Source of the DNA: an uncultured Sphingosinicella sp.
GTDB lineage: Bacteria; Pseudomonadota; Alphaproteobacteria; Sphingomonadales; Sphingomonadaceae
Direction: 5' to 3'
DNA length: 64,000 nucleotides
Assembly (NCBI RefSeq): GCF_902806315.1
Contig: NZ_CADCWD010000033.1
Coordinates: 1-64,000 of the forward strand
Part shown: positions 52,641-60,407 of the stretch, in pieces
Layout: each line of letters begins with the position of its first letter
Numbering within the stretch: position 1 is the stretch's first letter
Notes under the pieces: model-generated
What the model was told of the DNA's origin: nothing
The model's input: only the letters and a program-made list of their open reading frames with translations
Databases searched by the model: none
Made by a program: the position numbers and the translations under genes

Positions 52641-55343
52641 CTAGTCTCCTTGAAAAGACGCGACCTCGCGCCACAATCCACCGACCCTCTGCCGCGCCGC
52701 GTCATGCGCCGCAAGCAGGCTCTCCCAATCGTCGAACCCGCAGGCCTTCGCCACCAGCCCCCGCGATGCAGCCGGAGGCTCGGCGGAGCTGGGCGAGACC
52801 AGTCGGAGCGTGACGAGAATACGGGTGAGGAGCCGCAAGGCGGGATCGATGTCCTTGGTCACCAACCCGGCGGCAACGAGATCAGCAAGCGCATCCTCAA
52901 GCCGCGGATGCAGGCCGACGCCGTGGCGAAGCTGCAGCGTGTGCACGGCGAATTCGAGGTCGACGAGCCCGCCAGACCCAAGCTTGATATCGAACGGCCC
53001 CTTGACCGGCTTGTGAGCCGCCATCTCGGCGCGCATCGCGGCGGCGTCCCCCGTGATCTTCGCAGCGTCGCGGGGGCTTGCCAGCGTCTCGCGGATTACC
53101 TGCTCGAGCGCCACCTTGCTCTCCGGCGATCCGTAGACGGGGCGCCCCCGCGTCAAGGCCATGTGCTCCCAGGTCCAGGCATGGTTCTGCTGATAATCGG
53201 CAAAGCTCGACAAGGTGATCGCGATCAGGCCGTCCTTGCCCGACGGCCTGAGGCGCGTATCGACCTCGTAGAGCGGCCCGGCCGCAGTCGCCACGCTGAG
53301 CGCCGCCGTGACGCGCGGCGCGAGGCGGTTGAAATAGTCGGTTGCCCGAAGCGGCCTGCGGCCGTCCGATTCCGCCTCATGCGTGCCGGTGAAGAGATAG
53401 ACGAGGTCGAGATCGGACGCGTAGGTGAGCGCCTCGCCGCCAAGGCGGCCGAGCCCGAGGATCAGCAGCTCCGACCCGGGCACCCGCCCGTGCACGGCCT
53501 TGAACTCGGCGACCGCCGCATCGGCAAGAACGTTGATGGCGGCCTCGGCCACGCGCGAATAGCCCTCAGCGACGTCCAGCGGGTCGCTTCGGCCGAGCAC
53601 GAGCTGTGCTCCCAGCGCGAAGCGGCGCTCGTTCACGCGGCGGCGAACCCGATCGAGCAGCAGCTGATAATCCTCGCCGGCGCGCTCAGCGCGCGAAAAA
53701 TCTCCGATCAGCTCCGCCACAGGCGGGGTCGGCTCGAACGCCGAGGAGTCGATCAGGCCGTCGAGCAGCTCCGCGCGTCTCCCAAGCTGCTCGGCAAGCG
53801 CGGGCGCGTGGCTGAGGATGGTCGCGAGCAGCTGCGTGAGGCCGGGGCGCGCGTCGAGCAAGCGGTAGAAATTGACACCGCTGGGCAGCTTCATGACCAT
53901 GTCATCGAAGCGGTTCACGGCGCGCATCGGGTCCGGCGCGGCGCCGAACGCATCCATCAGGGCCGGCAGCATCGCCTCGAACGCCTCGCGCGCCGGCGCG
54001 GTGCGAAGCGAGCGCGGCTTGCCAGACCGCCACGCCTCGATGCGCTGCCGCGCGGCCACCGGATCGACGAACCCTGCTTCGGAAAGGCGCCTTTCGAGTG
54101 CTTCGGGCGCTTGCGGCAGGCGCCCGCCCCCTTCTCCCTCGAGTGCTCCGTAGATGGCGGCTACCCGTTCCACCTGCGGCTCTATGAGGCGGAGCAACGC
54201 CTCCCCGTCTCCAAGGCCGTGCAGCCTTGCGACATTGTCGAGCGCCGCGGGATCCTGCGGAAGGCTGTGCGTCTGCCGGTCGTCGACCATCTGCAGCCTG
54301 TGCTCGATCGTGCGAAGTAGGCGATAGGCCTCTGCCAGGTGGGCCGCGTCGGCTGCCGTGATACGACCCGCAGCGGAGAGCGCGGCCAGCGCATCCAGCG
54401 TTGCGGGGGGACGAAGCTCCGGCTCACGGCCGCCGTGGATAAGCTGGTGCATCTGCGTGAAGAACTCGATCTCGCGGATGCCGCCCCTGCCGCGCTTCAG
54501 GTCATAGCCGGGCCCGAACGACTGCCCGCCCGAATAATGATCGCGGATCCGCCCGGTAATCGCCTGCAGCTCCCCGATCGCTCCGAAATCGAGGCTCCGG
54601 CGCCATACGAAAGGATGGATCGCCTCAATGAAGTAGCGGCCGAGCTCCCGGTCGCCGGCGGCAGCGCGAGCACGGATGAATGCGGCCCTTTCCCAAGGCA
54701 GGGCGCTCGTTTCATAATAAGAGATTGCAGCGTCGGCGGAGAGTGCGATCGGCGTCACTTCGGGCGACGGGCGGAGGCGCAGGTCGACTCGGAACACATA
54801 GCCTTCGCCGTCGCGCTTCTGCAGCAGCTCGATCACCCGCTGACCGATCCGGACGGCGCCCTGCATCGCCTCCTCCCGCGGTTTCAGCGGGAGGGTGGCG
54901 GGATCGTAAAGGAACAGGACGTCGATATCCGACGAGTAATTGAGTTCCCGGCTGCCGAGCTTGCCCAGCGCAATTACTGCGAAGCCACGCGGCTCAGCGG
55001 CTGGAGTGCGCTCCAGGATCGCGGTTTTTACAGCCCGCTGAAGAGCGTTGTCCGCGAAGTCGGAGAGTGTCGCGACAACCGTTTCCAGCGCCAGCAAGCC
55101 GGCTAGATCGCCCATTCCGACAGCAAGCGCCAGACCACCTCGCTGCCGGCGCAAAGCAGACCCTTCATCGGACGCGCCAGCGCCACATTTCGCCGCAATT
55201 TCAATGGCTTGATTGACGGATCCCCGGTCCAGCGCAGCCGCCACTTCCGGCCTCTTATCGAGCTCCAGACGCAGAAAAGGCGAGTGGTACCGAGCGCGCG
55301 CGAGCGCCCCCTGAACCGCATGGTCACCCTCTGTCGCCTTCAT
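52641..55343 (-). CDS. glnE: Bifunctional glutamine synthetase adenylyltransferase/deadenylase
   Basis: The Met at 55343 (MKATEGDHAVQGAL) gives 900 residues. Two nucleotidyltransferase domains are visible: ALGKLGSRELNYSSDIDVLFLY around residue 130 (adenylyl-removing half; acidic pair D139/D141) and LGRLGGEALTYASDLDLVYLF in the C-terminal half (adenylylating). GlnD-like helical linkers follow each. It tunes glutamine synthetase by reversible AMP transfer under PII control. bcp follows directly in the same direction. Confidence 0.94.
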   Translation of the reverse strand: MKATEGDHAVQGALARARYHSPFLRLELDKRPEVAAALDRGSVNQAIEIAAKCGAGASDEGSALRRQRGGLALAVGMGDLAGLLALETVVATLSDFADNALQRAVKTAILERTPAAEPRGFAVIALGKLGSRELNYSSDIDVLFLYDPATLPLKPREEAMQGAVRIGQRVIELLQKRDGEGYVFRVDLRLRPSPEVTPIALSADAAISYYETSALPWERAAFIRARAAAGDRELGRYFIEAIHPFVWRRSLDFGAIGELQAITGRIRDHYSGGQSFGPGYDLKRGRGGIREIEFFTQMHQLIHGGREPELRPPATLDALAALSAAGRITAADAAHLAEAYRLLRTIEHRLQMVDDRQTHSLPQDPAALDNVARLHGLGDGEALLRLIEPQVERVAAIYGALEGEGGGRLPQAPEALERRLSEAGFVDPVAARQRIEAWRSGKPRSLRTAPAREAFEAMLPALMDAFGAAPDPMRAVNRFDDMVMKLPSGVNFYRLLDARPGLTQLLATILSHAPALAEQLGRRAELLDGLIDSSAFEPTPPVAELIGDFSRAERAGEDYQLLLDRVRRRVNERRFALGAQLVLGRSDPLDVAEGYSRVAEAAINVLADAAVAEFKAVHGRVPGSELLILGLGRLGGEALTYASDLDLVYLFTGTHEAESDGRRPLRATDYFNRLAPRVTAALSVATAAGPLYEVDTRLRPSGKDGLIAITLSSFADYQQNHAWTWEHMALTRGRPVYGSPESKVALEQVIRETLASPRDAAKITGDAAAMRAEMAAHKPVKGPFDIKLGSGGLVDLEFAVHTLQLRHGVGLHPRLEDALADLVAAGLVTKDIDPALRLLTRILVTLRLVSPSSAEPPAASRGLVAKACGFDDWESLLAAHDAARQRVGGLWREVASFQGD

Positions 55344-55448
55344 GTCACAATACAGATCAGTTCCGTTCGCGAGGCGCAACGGTTGCAACCCAGATTAAGG
55401 ATGTGCGTTCTACCCGGCGTGAACACGATCAATCCAAGAAGAGAAGCC

Positions 55449-55598
55449 ATGGTGAACGCTTCGTCCCGGCGCTTCGTGAAGGTGGCGCCACCCACCGTCC
55501 ATGCCGGTGTCGGCAATGCGTTGCGCGAGGCTTTCGCGATGGACGGCGAGTTGCGCTCGCTGAAATCGTTCGAGGAATTGCTCGCAAAGCTCGACTGA
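55449..55598 (+). CDS. 49-residue protein convergent with ecfG, NepR-like core
   Basis: Chosen start ATG at 55449 behind GAAGAGAAG; too short to be listed alone by the track. The C-terminal 29 residues (GNALREAFAMDGELR then SFEELLAKLD) align without gaps to the NepR core in this window (GSALKSVYQRTVDED then DLLDLLGKLG), sharing G, A, L, LL and KL positions plus several conservative changes. This suggests a second NepR-like anti-sigma or decoy, but the short length makes chance similarity possible. It ends 53 bases from the ecfG stop on the opposite strand. Confidence 0.6.
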   Translation: MVNASSRRFVKVAPPTVHAGVGNALREAFAMDGELRSLKSFEELLAKLD

Positions 55599-55651
55599 GC
55601 CTGCGCACGACCGGACCGGCAGCGCGCGGACCGGCAGCGTGCCGGCCCTCA

Positions 55652-56314
55652 TCAATCTTCGAGTGAGCCTGCTGGATCCCGGTCGCGGCTGAGGTCGTCG
55701 ACTTCGCTCATGATCGATTGCAGCGCCGTCTTGTTGACGTCGGTCTCGTGATCGCGGCGTGACGGAAGCTTGCCGTCGGTGAGCAGCGCCTCCAGCGCGA
55801 CGCGGCCGCGCGCGACGCGGCTCTTGATGGTTCCAACCGCGCAGCCGCAAATCTCGGCTGCTTCTTCATAGGCGAAGCCGCCAGCGCCGACCAGGATGAG
55901 CGCCTCGCGCTGCGGCTGCGGCAGGTGCATCAGCGCACGCTGCATGTCGCCAAGCTCTACATGGCGGTCCTGGCTCGCCGGGGCCGCTAGCAGCTTCGAG
56001 GCCGTCAACTCGTCCCACTCGCCCTTGAAGCGCGCGCGGCGCATCTGGCTGAGGAAGAGGTTGCGAAGGATGATAAAGGTCCAGGCCCGCATGTTGGTGC
56101 CCGCCTGAAAGCGCTTGCGCGCCGCCCAGGCCTTGAGCAACGTCTCCTGCACGAGATCGTCGGCGAGGTCGCGGCTGCCGGACAGCGAGCGCCCGAAGGC
56201 GCGCAGATGCGGGATCACCTGGGCAAGCTGATCCTTGAATTCATTGTCGGGGAGCGGAACGGGCTCTTCCCGAACCGGATTCTCTTCCGTCAATGCTGGC
56301 TTATCGCCGGCCAT
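55652..56314 (-). CDS. ecfG: General stress response sigma factor EcfG
   Basis: The Met at 56314 follows GGGGG at good spacing (track Met 8 codons earlier also possible); 220 residues. Sigma region 2 (residues ~35-105) shows LSGSRDLADDLVQETLLKAW and NMRAWTFIILRNLFLSQMRR. Region 4 (~130-190) shows HLPQPQREALILVGAGGFAYEEAAEICGCAVGTIKSRVARGR. These are typical ECF15 features. It recognises GGAAC...CGTT promoters and is held by NepR until phosphorylated PhyR removes NepR. It lies downstream of phyR and a 45-aa membrane protein, not beside nepR. Confidence 0.93.
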   Translation of the reverse strand: MAGDKPALTEENPVREEPVPLPDNEFKDQLAQVIPHLRAFGRSLSGSRDLADDLVQETLLKAWAARKRFQAGTNMRAWTFIILRNLFLSQMRRARFKGEWDELTASKLLAAPASQDRHVELGDMQRALMHLPQPQREALILVGAGGFAYEEAAEICGCAVGTIKSRVARGRVALEALLTDGKLPSRRDHETDVNKTALQSIMSEVDDLSRDRDPAGSLED

Positions 56315-56413
56315 CAAGCCCCCAATCACAGCAGTCATGAAACGCCGCCGCCGCGGCCTACCCGCCGGGGCGACAGGCTCCGGCGGAACGAATTGTTACG
56401 GCTAGGTATGAGC

Positions 56414-56551
56414 TTAGGCCCAGACAAACAAGATGAGGGCAAAGGCGATCACCGTCAGGGCGATTCCGAACACCAGAACGTAGCGCACCATGTGCGGCGT
56501 CGTGCCGGCACGAGCTTCGGTCTTTCCAACATGGCGTTCGGGTTCGGGCAT
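56414..56551 (-). CDS. 45-residue single-span membrane protein between phyR and ecfG
   Basis: Not in the ORF track because of size. Frame 56551 to 56414 reads MPEPERHVGKTEARAGTTPH, then MVRYVLVFGIALTVIAFALI and LFVWA before TAA. The N-terminal 20 residues are hydrophilic and the rest is one hydrophobic helix, so it is probably an inner-membrane microprotein. An AGGA lies 12 bases upstream. Its position between two GSR regulators in the same direction suggests co-expression. I do not recognise the family. Confidence 0.72.
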   Translation of the reverse strand: MPEPERHVGKTEARAGTTPHMVRYVLVFGIALTVIAFALILFVWA

Positions 56552-56684
56552 AAGCGCGTTCAATCCTGTTTCAGCATGCAACTTAGAACCGCCAACGCCT
56601 GCTCGGTGAGCCGGTTCCCGTTTGCGACGGAAGCCTCTCTGTCGCGGCTCCCGTCAGGCAAACGCGGATTTCCCGCGGCTCTCC

Positions 56685-57479
56685 TCAGGCGGGAACCGTT
56701 GCGCTGTCGAAGAACAGGGCCTGCGCGATCGCAGCCTTCACCGTCGAACGCTGGAACGGCTTGGTGATGAGGAAGGTCGGCTCCGGCCGCTCGCCGGTCA
56801 GCAGCCGCTCCGGGAAGGCGGTGATGAAGATCACCGGCACGTTGAATTCCTGGAGGATGTCCTTCACCGCATCGATGCCCGAGCTGTCGTCGGCGAGCTG
56901 GATGTCGGCGAGCACCAGGCCCGGGCGGCGCGCCAGCGCCTGGCTGACCGCCTCGTCGCGGGTAACGGCCACGCCGGTGACGCTGTGACCAAGGTCGCGG
57001 ACGATCGTCTCGATGTCCATCGCGATGATCGGCTCGTCCTCGATGATCAGCACTTCCGCGCGGGTCTGGCGCTCGATCTCGGCCAGCGCCTCCGCCACCA
57101 GCGATTCCACCTCGTCGGGTTCCGCCCCGATCAGGTAGCCGGTATCTTCCGGGGTGAAGCCCTCCATCGCCGTCAGCAGCAGCGCCTGGCGCGAAAGCGG
57201 AGTGATGCGGGCGAGCCGCGCTTGGGCGATGCCCTCAGGGTCCGACGCGTCCGATCCTTCCGGATCTTCTTCGATGTTGGCGGACGACCAGATGGCGTGA
57301 AAAGTGCGATAGAGGCCGAGCCGCGGGTCGACGCCGCGCGGGAAATCGTTCGGCGCCGCTACGATCGCCTCCAGCGTCGCCCTGACGAAGGCGTCACCAT
57401 GGCCCTGGCTGCCTGTCAGGGCGCGCGCATAGCGCCGGAGAAAGGGAAGGTGCGGCGCGAGTTCCTGACCGAGCGACAT
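56685..57479 (-). CDS. phyR: Anti-anti-sigma response regulator PhyR
   Basis: A 264-residue protein: residues 1-~135 are a sigma-like domain that mimics EcfG (LPFLRRYARALTGSQGHGDAFVRATLEAIV; then PLSRQALLLTAMEGFTPEDTGYLIG), and ~140-258 a receiver (VLIIEDEPIIAMDIE with Glu147/Asp148, phospho-acceptor Asp192 in LVLADIQLAD, Thr220 in VIFITAFPE, Lys240). When phosphorylated it binds NepR and frees EcfG. It is divergent from nepR with 289 bases between the starts. Confidence 0.96.
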   Translation of the reverse strand: MSLGQELAPHLPFLRRYARALTGSQGHGDAFVRATLEAIVAAPNDFPRGVDPRLGLYRTFHAIWSSANIEEDPEGSDASDPEGIAQARLARITPLSRQALLLTAMEGFTPEDTGYLIGAEPDEVESLVAEALAEIERQTRAEVLIIEDEPIIAMDIETIVRDLGHSVTGVAVTRDEAVSQALARRPGLVLADIQLADDSSGIDAVKDILQEFNVPVIFITAFPERLLTGERPEPTFLITKPFQRSTVKAAIAQALFFDSATVPA

Positions 57480-57614
57480 GATCGTTACGACTCCTATTCA
57501 CAAAATCGCCGGTCTTGTGATGGGCTGCCCCGCGCTTGGCAAGCCTGCCTGGCGGCAGTTCTCAAGCACGCAAACATGCCCGGGAAAGAACCCCGGCCCG
57601 CTCTCTTGGTGCAT

Positions 57615-57639
57615 GGAACCATCGTGCGACTTTTTTGTT
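57615..57639 (+). promoter_or_regulatory. Near-consensus sigma-EcfG promoter upstream of nepR
   Basis: GGAAC-N16-TGTT, one mismatch from the GGAAC-N16/17-CGTT consensus, on the strand reading to nepR 130 bases further on. NepR genes are commonly autoregulated by EcfG. A single-mismatch site can occur by chance. Confidence 0.4.
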
Positions 57640-57768
57640 TCCAAGCCCACGCGGGCACCATATGCGTTCCCGCAGCAATGATCTGTGCATTTGGTGGGCG
57701 GCAGGCGCTTTACCGAGGCGCTTGGAATAGGTTGGCGAGCGGAGACGCTTGTTTAGGGGTGGAATCAT

Positions 57769-57975
57769 TTGACTTTCGCGCGTGAAAAGGATGGCGAACG
57801 TCGGTCAAAATCCGATCAGCAAGCCGAGGCCGAGACCATCAACACATCTTATCCCAAACGGAAGAAGCGGGTCGACAGCCCTGAGCTGGGGAGCGCGCTC
57901 AAATCCGTCTATCAGCGCACCGTCGACGAGGATATTCCGCCGGATTTGCTCGATCTCCTCGGCAAGCTTGGATAA
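57769..57975 (+). CDS. nepR: Anti-sigma factor NepR
   Basis: Starts with TTG behind an AGGGGTGG ribosome site; 68 residues. A charged, disordered N-terminus (EKDGERRSKSDQQAEAETIN) precedes the two-helix NepR core (LGSALKSVYQRTVDED and PPDLLDLLGKLG) that clamps EcfG and is taken over by phosphorylated PhyR. It is followed 27 bases later by the phyP-like gene, while ecfG is 1.5 kb away on the other strand. Confidence 0.92.
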   Translation: MTFAREKDGERRSKSDQQAEAETINTSYPKRKKRVDSPELGSALKSVYQRTVDEDIPPDLLDLLGKLG

Positions 57976-58002
57976 AGCCGCGTCGCAAGACGTTCGGACC
58001 CA

Positions 58003-59571
58003 GTGAACAAAGAACAAGGCAGGCTTGCATTCAGGGGCGATCGGCGAATGCCGACCGGCCTCAAGATGCTTCTTTACCTCAGCCTGGGGTTGCTTCCGCT
58101 CGGGCTGATCGCGGTTCTGGCGTCGATCGAGAGCGCGCGGGAGAATCGGGCGGAGCATCTCGAGGAATTCCAGGCACGCGTGCAGCTCAAGGCGCAACGC
58201 ATCGAGAATGCGGTCGCCAGGAGCATGTTGATGCTGCGCGCCGCGAGCGCCGCGAGCGATCCCTCCGACAGTCCTGATCTTTGCAGCCGCACTCTTCAGC
58301 GCCTCAGTCGCGCCGAAGCTCTGCCGGGCCGCTATGCGCTCTATTCCGCCGGCACCTTGCGCTGCTCGACGCCGGGCTACAGCCCGCCGATGTACAGCGC
58401 GGTGCGCGGCGAGAGCACGCGGATCGAGCTCGCTCCGGGCGGGAACGCGCTCCGCTTCGTCGTGTTCGAAGAACGCGGCTGGATCGAGGGCAGCGGCGAA
58501 TTCACGCGTGAGGCGCTGGCCCGCTTGACCGACCTTCCCGGCGGCAGGACCAATTATGATCTGATCCTGTCCGGCGACGGCCGCAGCACCAAATTACGGA
58601 GCGGACTGCAACCCGGCGCGATGGATCGACCGGTCGACGTGAGCGCGTCCGCTTTGGGCGGGCGACTGCAGCTTCGGCTCCTGACCAGCGCGGCTCCGGT
58701 CAGCGCCGCCGAGCTCCTTATCATCCTCTTGCCCGTGATCATGTGGATCGCAGCCGCGGCGATCGGCTGGGTCATCCTCGACCGCCTAATCCTGAAGCCG
58801 CTCATGGGCATGCAGCGCGCGATTGCCGCTTATCAGCCGGGCGACCGGCATTTCGCTCTCCCGCAGCTCCGCTCGCCGGCGCGCGAGATCGGCGAGCTCG
58901 GCCTCGCCTTCACTCGAGTCACCCAGACAGTGGCAAGGCACGAGGCCGAGCTGGAGGCCGGGCTCGAGCGCCAGACCCGCCTGGTGCGCGAGGTTCACCA
59001 CCGGGTGAAGAACAACCTGCAGGTGGTCGCTTCCTTGCTTAACCTGCACGCCCGCGGTGCCACCAGCGAGGATGTCGCGGCCGCCTACGCCTCGATCCAG
59101 CGCCGGGTGGACGCGTTGTCAGTCGTGCACCGCAACCATTATGCGGAGCTTGAGGAAAATCGCGGGGTGGCGCTGAAATCCTTGATCTCCGAGCTTGGCG
59201 CCAACCTGCGCGCCAACGCGCCGAAGAATGCCGCCAGCATGCAGATCAAGCTCGACGTCGAGCCTTATTATGCGACGCAGGACGTGGCGGTGTCGGTGGC
59301 CTTCCTTGTCACCGAGGTGGTGGAGTTCGCGATGTTTTGCAGCGCGAAGACCGTCGCGATCGCATTGGAGGGAGTGGACCTCGCAACCGCGCGGCTTACG
59401 ATCGAGTCCGAAGCTCTTCGCGGCGAGGTCCGCTGCGACGAAAGGCTAGCCGAGCGGTTCGACCGGATCGTCACCGGACTGTCGCGGCAGCTCCGCTCCA
59501 GCCTCGACCGCGATTCCGAAACAGGGCGCTACGGGATCAACATCGCGGTCGTGGATAAGGGCGACAGGTAA
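58003..59571 (+). CDS. phyP: PhyP-like sensor histidine kinase homologue with degenerate ATPase domain
   Basis: Starts with GTG at 58003 (Met16 at 58048 is an alternative); 522 residues. TM1 lies at ~22-42, a periplasmic sensor region at ~45-225, TM2 at ~228-255, a HAMP-like segment, then a HisKA_2 helix VREVHHRVKNNLQVVASLLN with His333. The expected HATPase motifs are not recognisable: the N-box reads AFLVTEVVEFAMF and no DxGxG is present. PhyP of Sphingomonas Fr1 is known as a negative regulator acting as a PhyR phosphatase, which fits loss of kinase motifs. Position beside nepR supports this call. Confidence 0.82.
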   Translation: MNKEQGRLAFRGDRRMPTGLKMLLYLSLGLLPLGLIAVLASIESARENRAEHLEEFQARVQLKAQRIENAVARSMLMLRAASAASDPSDSPDLCSRTLQRLSRAEALPGRYALYSAGTLRCSTPGYSPPMYSAVRGESTRIELAPGGNALRFVVFEERGWIEGSGEFTREALARLTDLPGGRTNYDLILSGDGRSTKLRSGLQPGAMDRPVDVSASALGGRLQLRLLTSAAPVSAAELLIILLPVIMWIAAAAIGWVILDRLILKPLMGMQRAIAAYQPGDRHFALPQLRSPAREIGELGLAFTRVTQTVARHEAELEAGLERQTRLVREVHHRVKNNLQVVASLLNLHARGATSEDVAAAYASIQRRVDALSVVHRNHYAELEENRGVALKSLISELGANLRANAPKNAASMQIKLDVEPYYATQDVAVSVAFLVTEVVEFAMFCSAKTVAIALEGVDLATARLTIESEALRGEVRCDERLAERFDRIVTGLSRQLRSSLDRDSETGRYGINIAVVDKGDR

Positions 59572-59575
59572 AGGT

Positions 59576-59602
59576 GCTCCCCTCCCGTAACGGGAGAGGA
59601 GC
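59576..59602. terminator. Hairpin between convergent phyP-like and PNPOx genes
   Basis: GCTCC-C-CTCCCG, loop TAA, CGGGAG-A-GGAGC: eleven pairs with one C-A mismatch. No proper T-run follows on either strand, so termination would be weak, but the position between two convergent stops suits a shared transcript end. Confidence 0.5.
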
Positions 59603-59610
59603 GTTCCGTT

Positions 59611-60093
59611 TCAGAAGGTCACTTCCTTGATCTTGCCCCCGTCGGGAGGCGATTGGGTCACGTTCGCCTTTAGCACCTTGGCGATATAGACGAGATTGCT
59701 GCTGGTTGAATCCCAGAGCTTGCCCTCTTCCGGCTCCACTGTGATCAGCGCCACGTCGGGGGCGTCCGGCCCTTCGGGAAGCCAAGCTTCCGCCCACATC
59801 GACCAAAGCTCGCGCAGCTTCGCCCTGTCCTGGCTCGTCCGTGCCGTTCCGGACACCGACACGTAGGTGTTCTTGTGCGCGTCGGAATAAGCAAGATTCA
59901 CAGGCGAGGACCCGCCGATCTCGCCAACCTTGGCGTCGATGCGCGTCACGAAATAAATCGCACCGTCGTCCGGCCGCGCGAGGCTTGCCATCGGGCGGCT
60001 GACCAGCCGTCCCTCTTCTTCCACTGTGAGCATCGCGATCCGCTGACTCGCGATCGCGGCCCAGATCTCCTTCACGTCATCGGGTGCGGTCAT
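59611..60093 (-). CDS. PNPOx-fold protein, general stress protein 26-like
   Basis: A 160-residue split-barrel flavin/pyridoxamine oxidase-like protein: EIWAAIASQRIAMLTVEEEGRLVSRPMAS, AIYFVTRIDAKVGEI, VNLAYSDAHKNTYVSVSGTART and ALITVEPEEGKLWDSTSS are the GSP26/YhbP-type pattern. It lacks clear PNPOx catalytic residues; relatives bind FMN or FAD and are stress-induced. It overlaps the preceding small gene by 17 bases. Confidence 0.9.
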   Translation of the reverse strand: MTAPDDVKEIWAAIASQRIAMLTVEEEGRLVSRPMASLARPDDGAIYFVTRIDAKVGEIGGSSPVNLAYSDAHKNTYVSVSGTARTSQDRAKLRELWSMWAEAWLPEGPDAPDVALITVEPEEGKLWDSTSSNLVYIAKVLKANVTQSPPDGGKIKEVTF

Positions 60094-60265
60094 CTACATT
60101 CTCCTTGTCGTCCGAATAGGGTGGCTTGGCGACCTTCTCGTCCTGGACCTCCTTGAGTTCCTTGGCGCTTTCACCGAGTTCGGTCGCCACGTCGGTGTTG
60201 CGCCGCTCGTCCTGGTGCACTCCATCAATGTCGGAATGCGGCGTCGCCTGGGGCGGTTTGGCCAT
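60077..60265 (-). CDS. Small hydrophilic protein, function unknown
   Basis: A 62-residue protein with almost no hydrophobic residues (HQDERRNTDVATELGESAKE, LKEVQDEKVAKPPYSDDKEN), probably disordered. It overlaps the start of the PNPOx-like gene by 17 bases, so the pair is translationally coupled. Hydrophilic microproteins of this kind are frequent in stress regulons; here that is inferred from location. Confidence 0.72.
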   Translation of the reverse strand: MAKPPQATPHSDIDGVHQDERRNTDVATELGESAKELKEVQDEKVAKPPYSDDKENVDDRTR

Positions 60266-60376
60266 AAGCTGCGTCTCCTCTGCCTCCCATAACCGGCAGG
60301 CCTGCCGCAGGTTGCGATATGCTCTTGGGCTTCCTCGAACTTTTTCAATCGCGATGGATTTTTTTGGAGCGCGCGC

Positions 60377-60401
60377 GGAACCCCTGCCCGGCTTCCTCGT
60401 T
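60377..60401 (+). promoter_or_regulatory. Exact sigma-EcfG promoter driving the candidate sRNA
   Basis: GGAAC (60377-60381), 16 bases, CGTT (60398-60401). Both boxes match the GSR consensus exactly. No protein-coding start follows within 280 bases on this strand, but a hairpin-rich RNA and terminator do. Confidence 0.75.
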
Positions 60402-60407
60402 CTGCTA

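Noticed and set aside
57724-57749. GGAAT-N17-CGCT as an EcfG promoter right before nepR
   Set aside because: Two mismatches in nine positions; the GGAAC site at 57615 is the better candidate.
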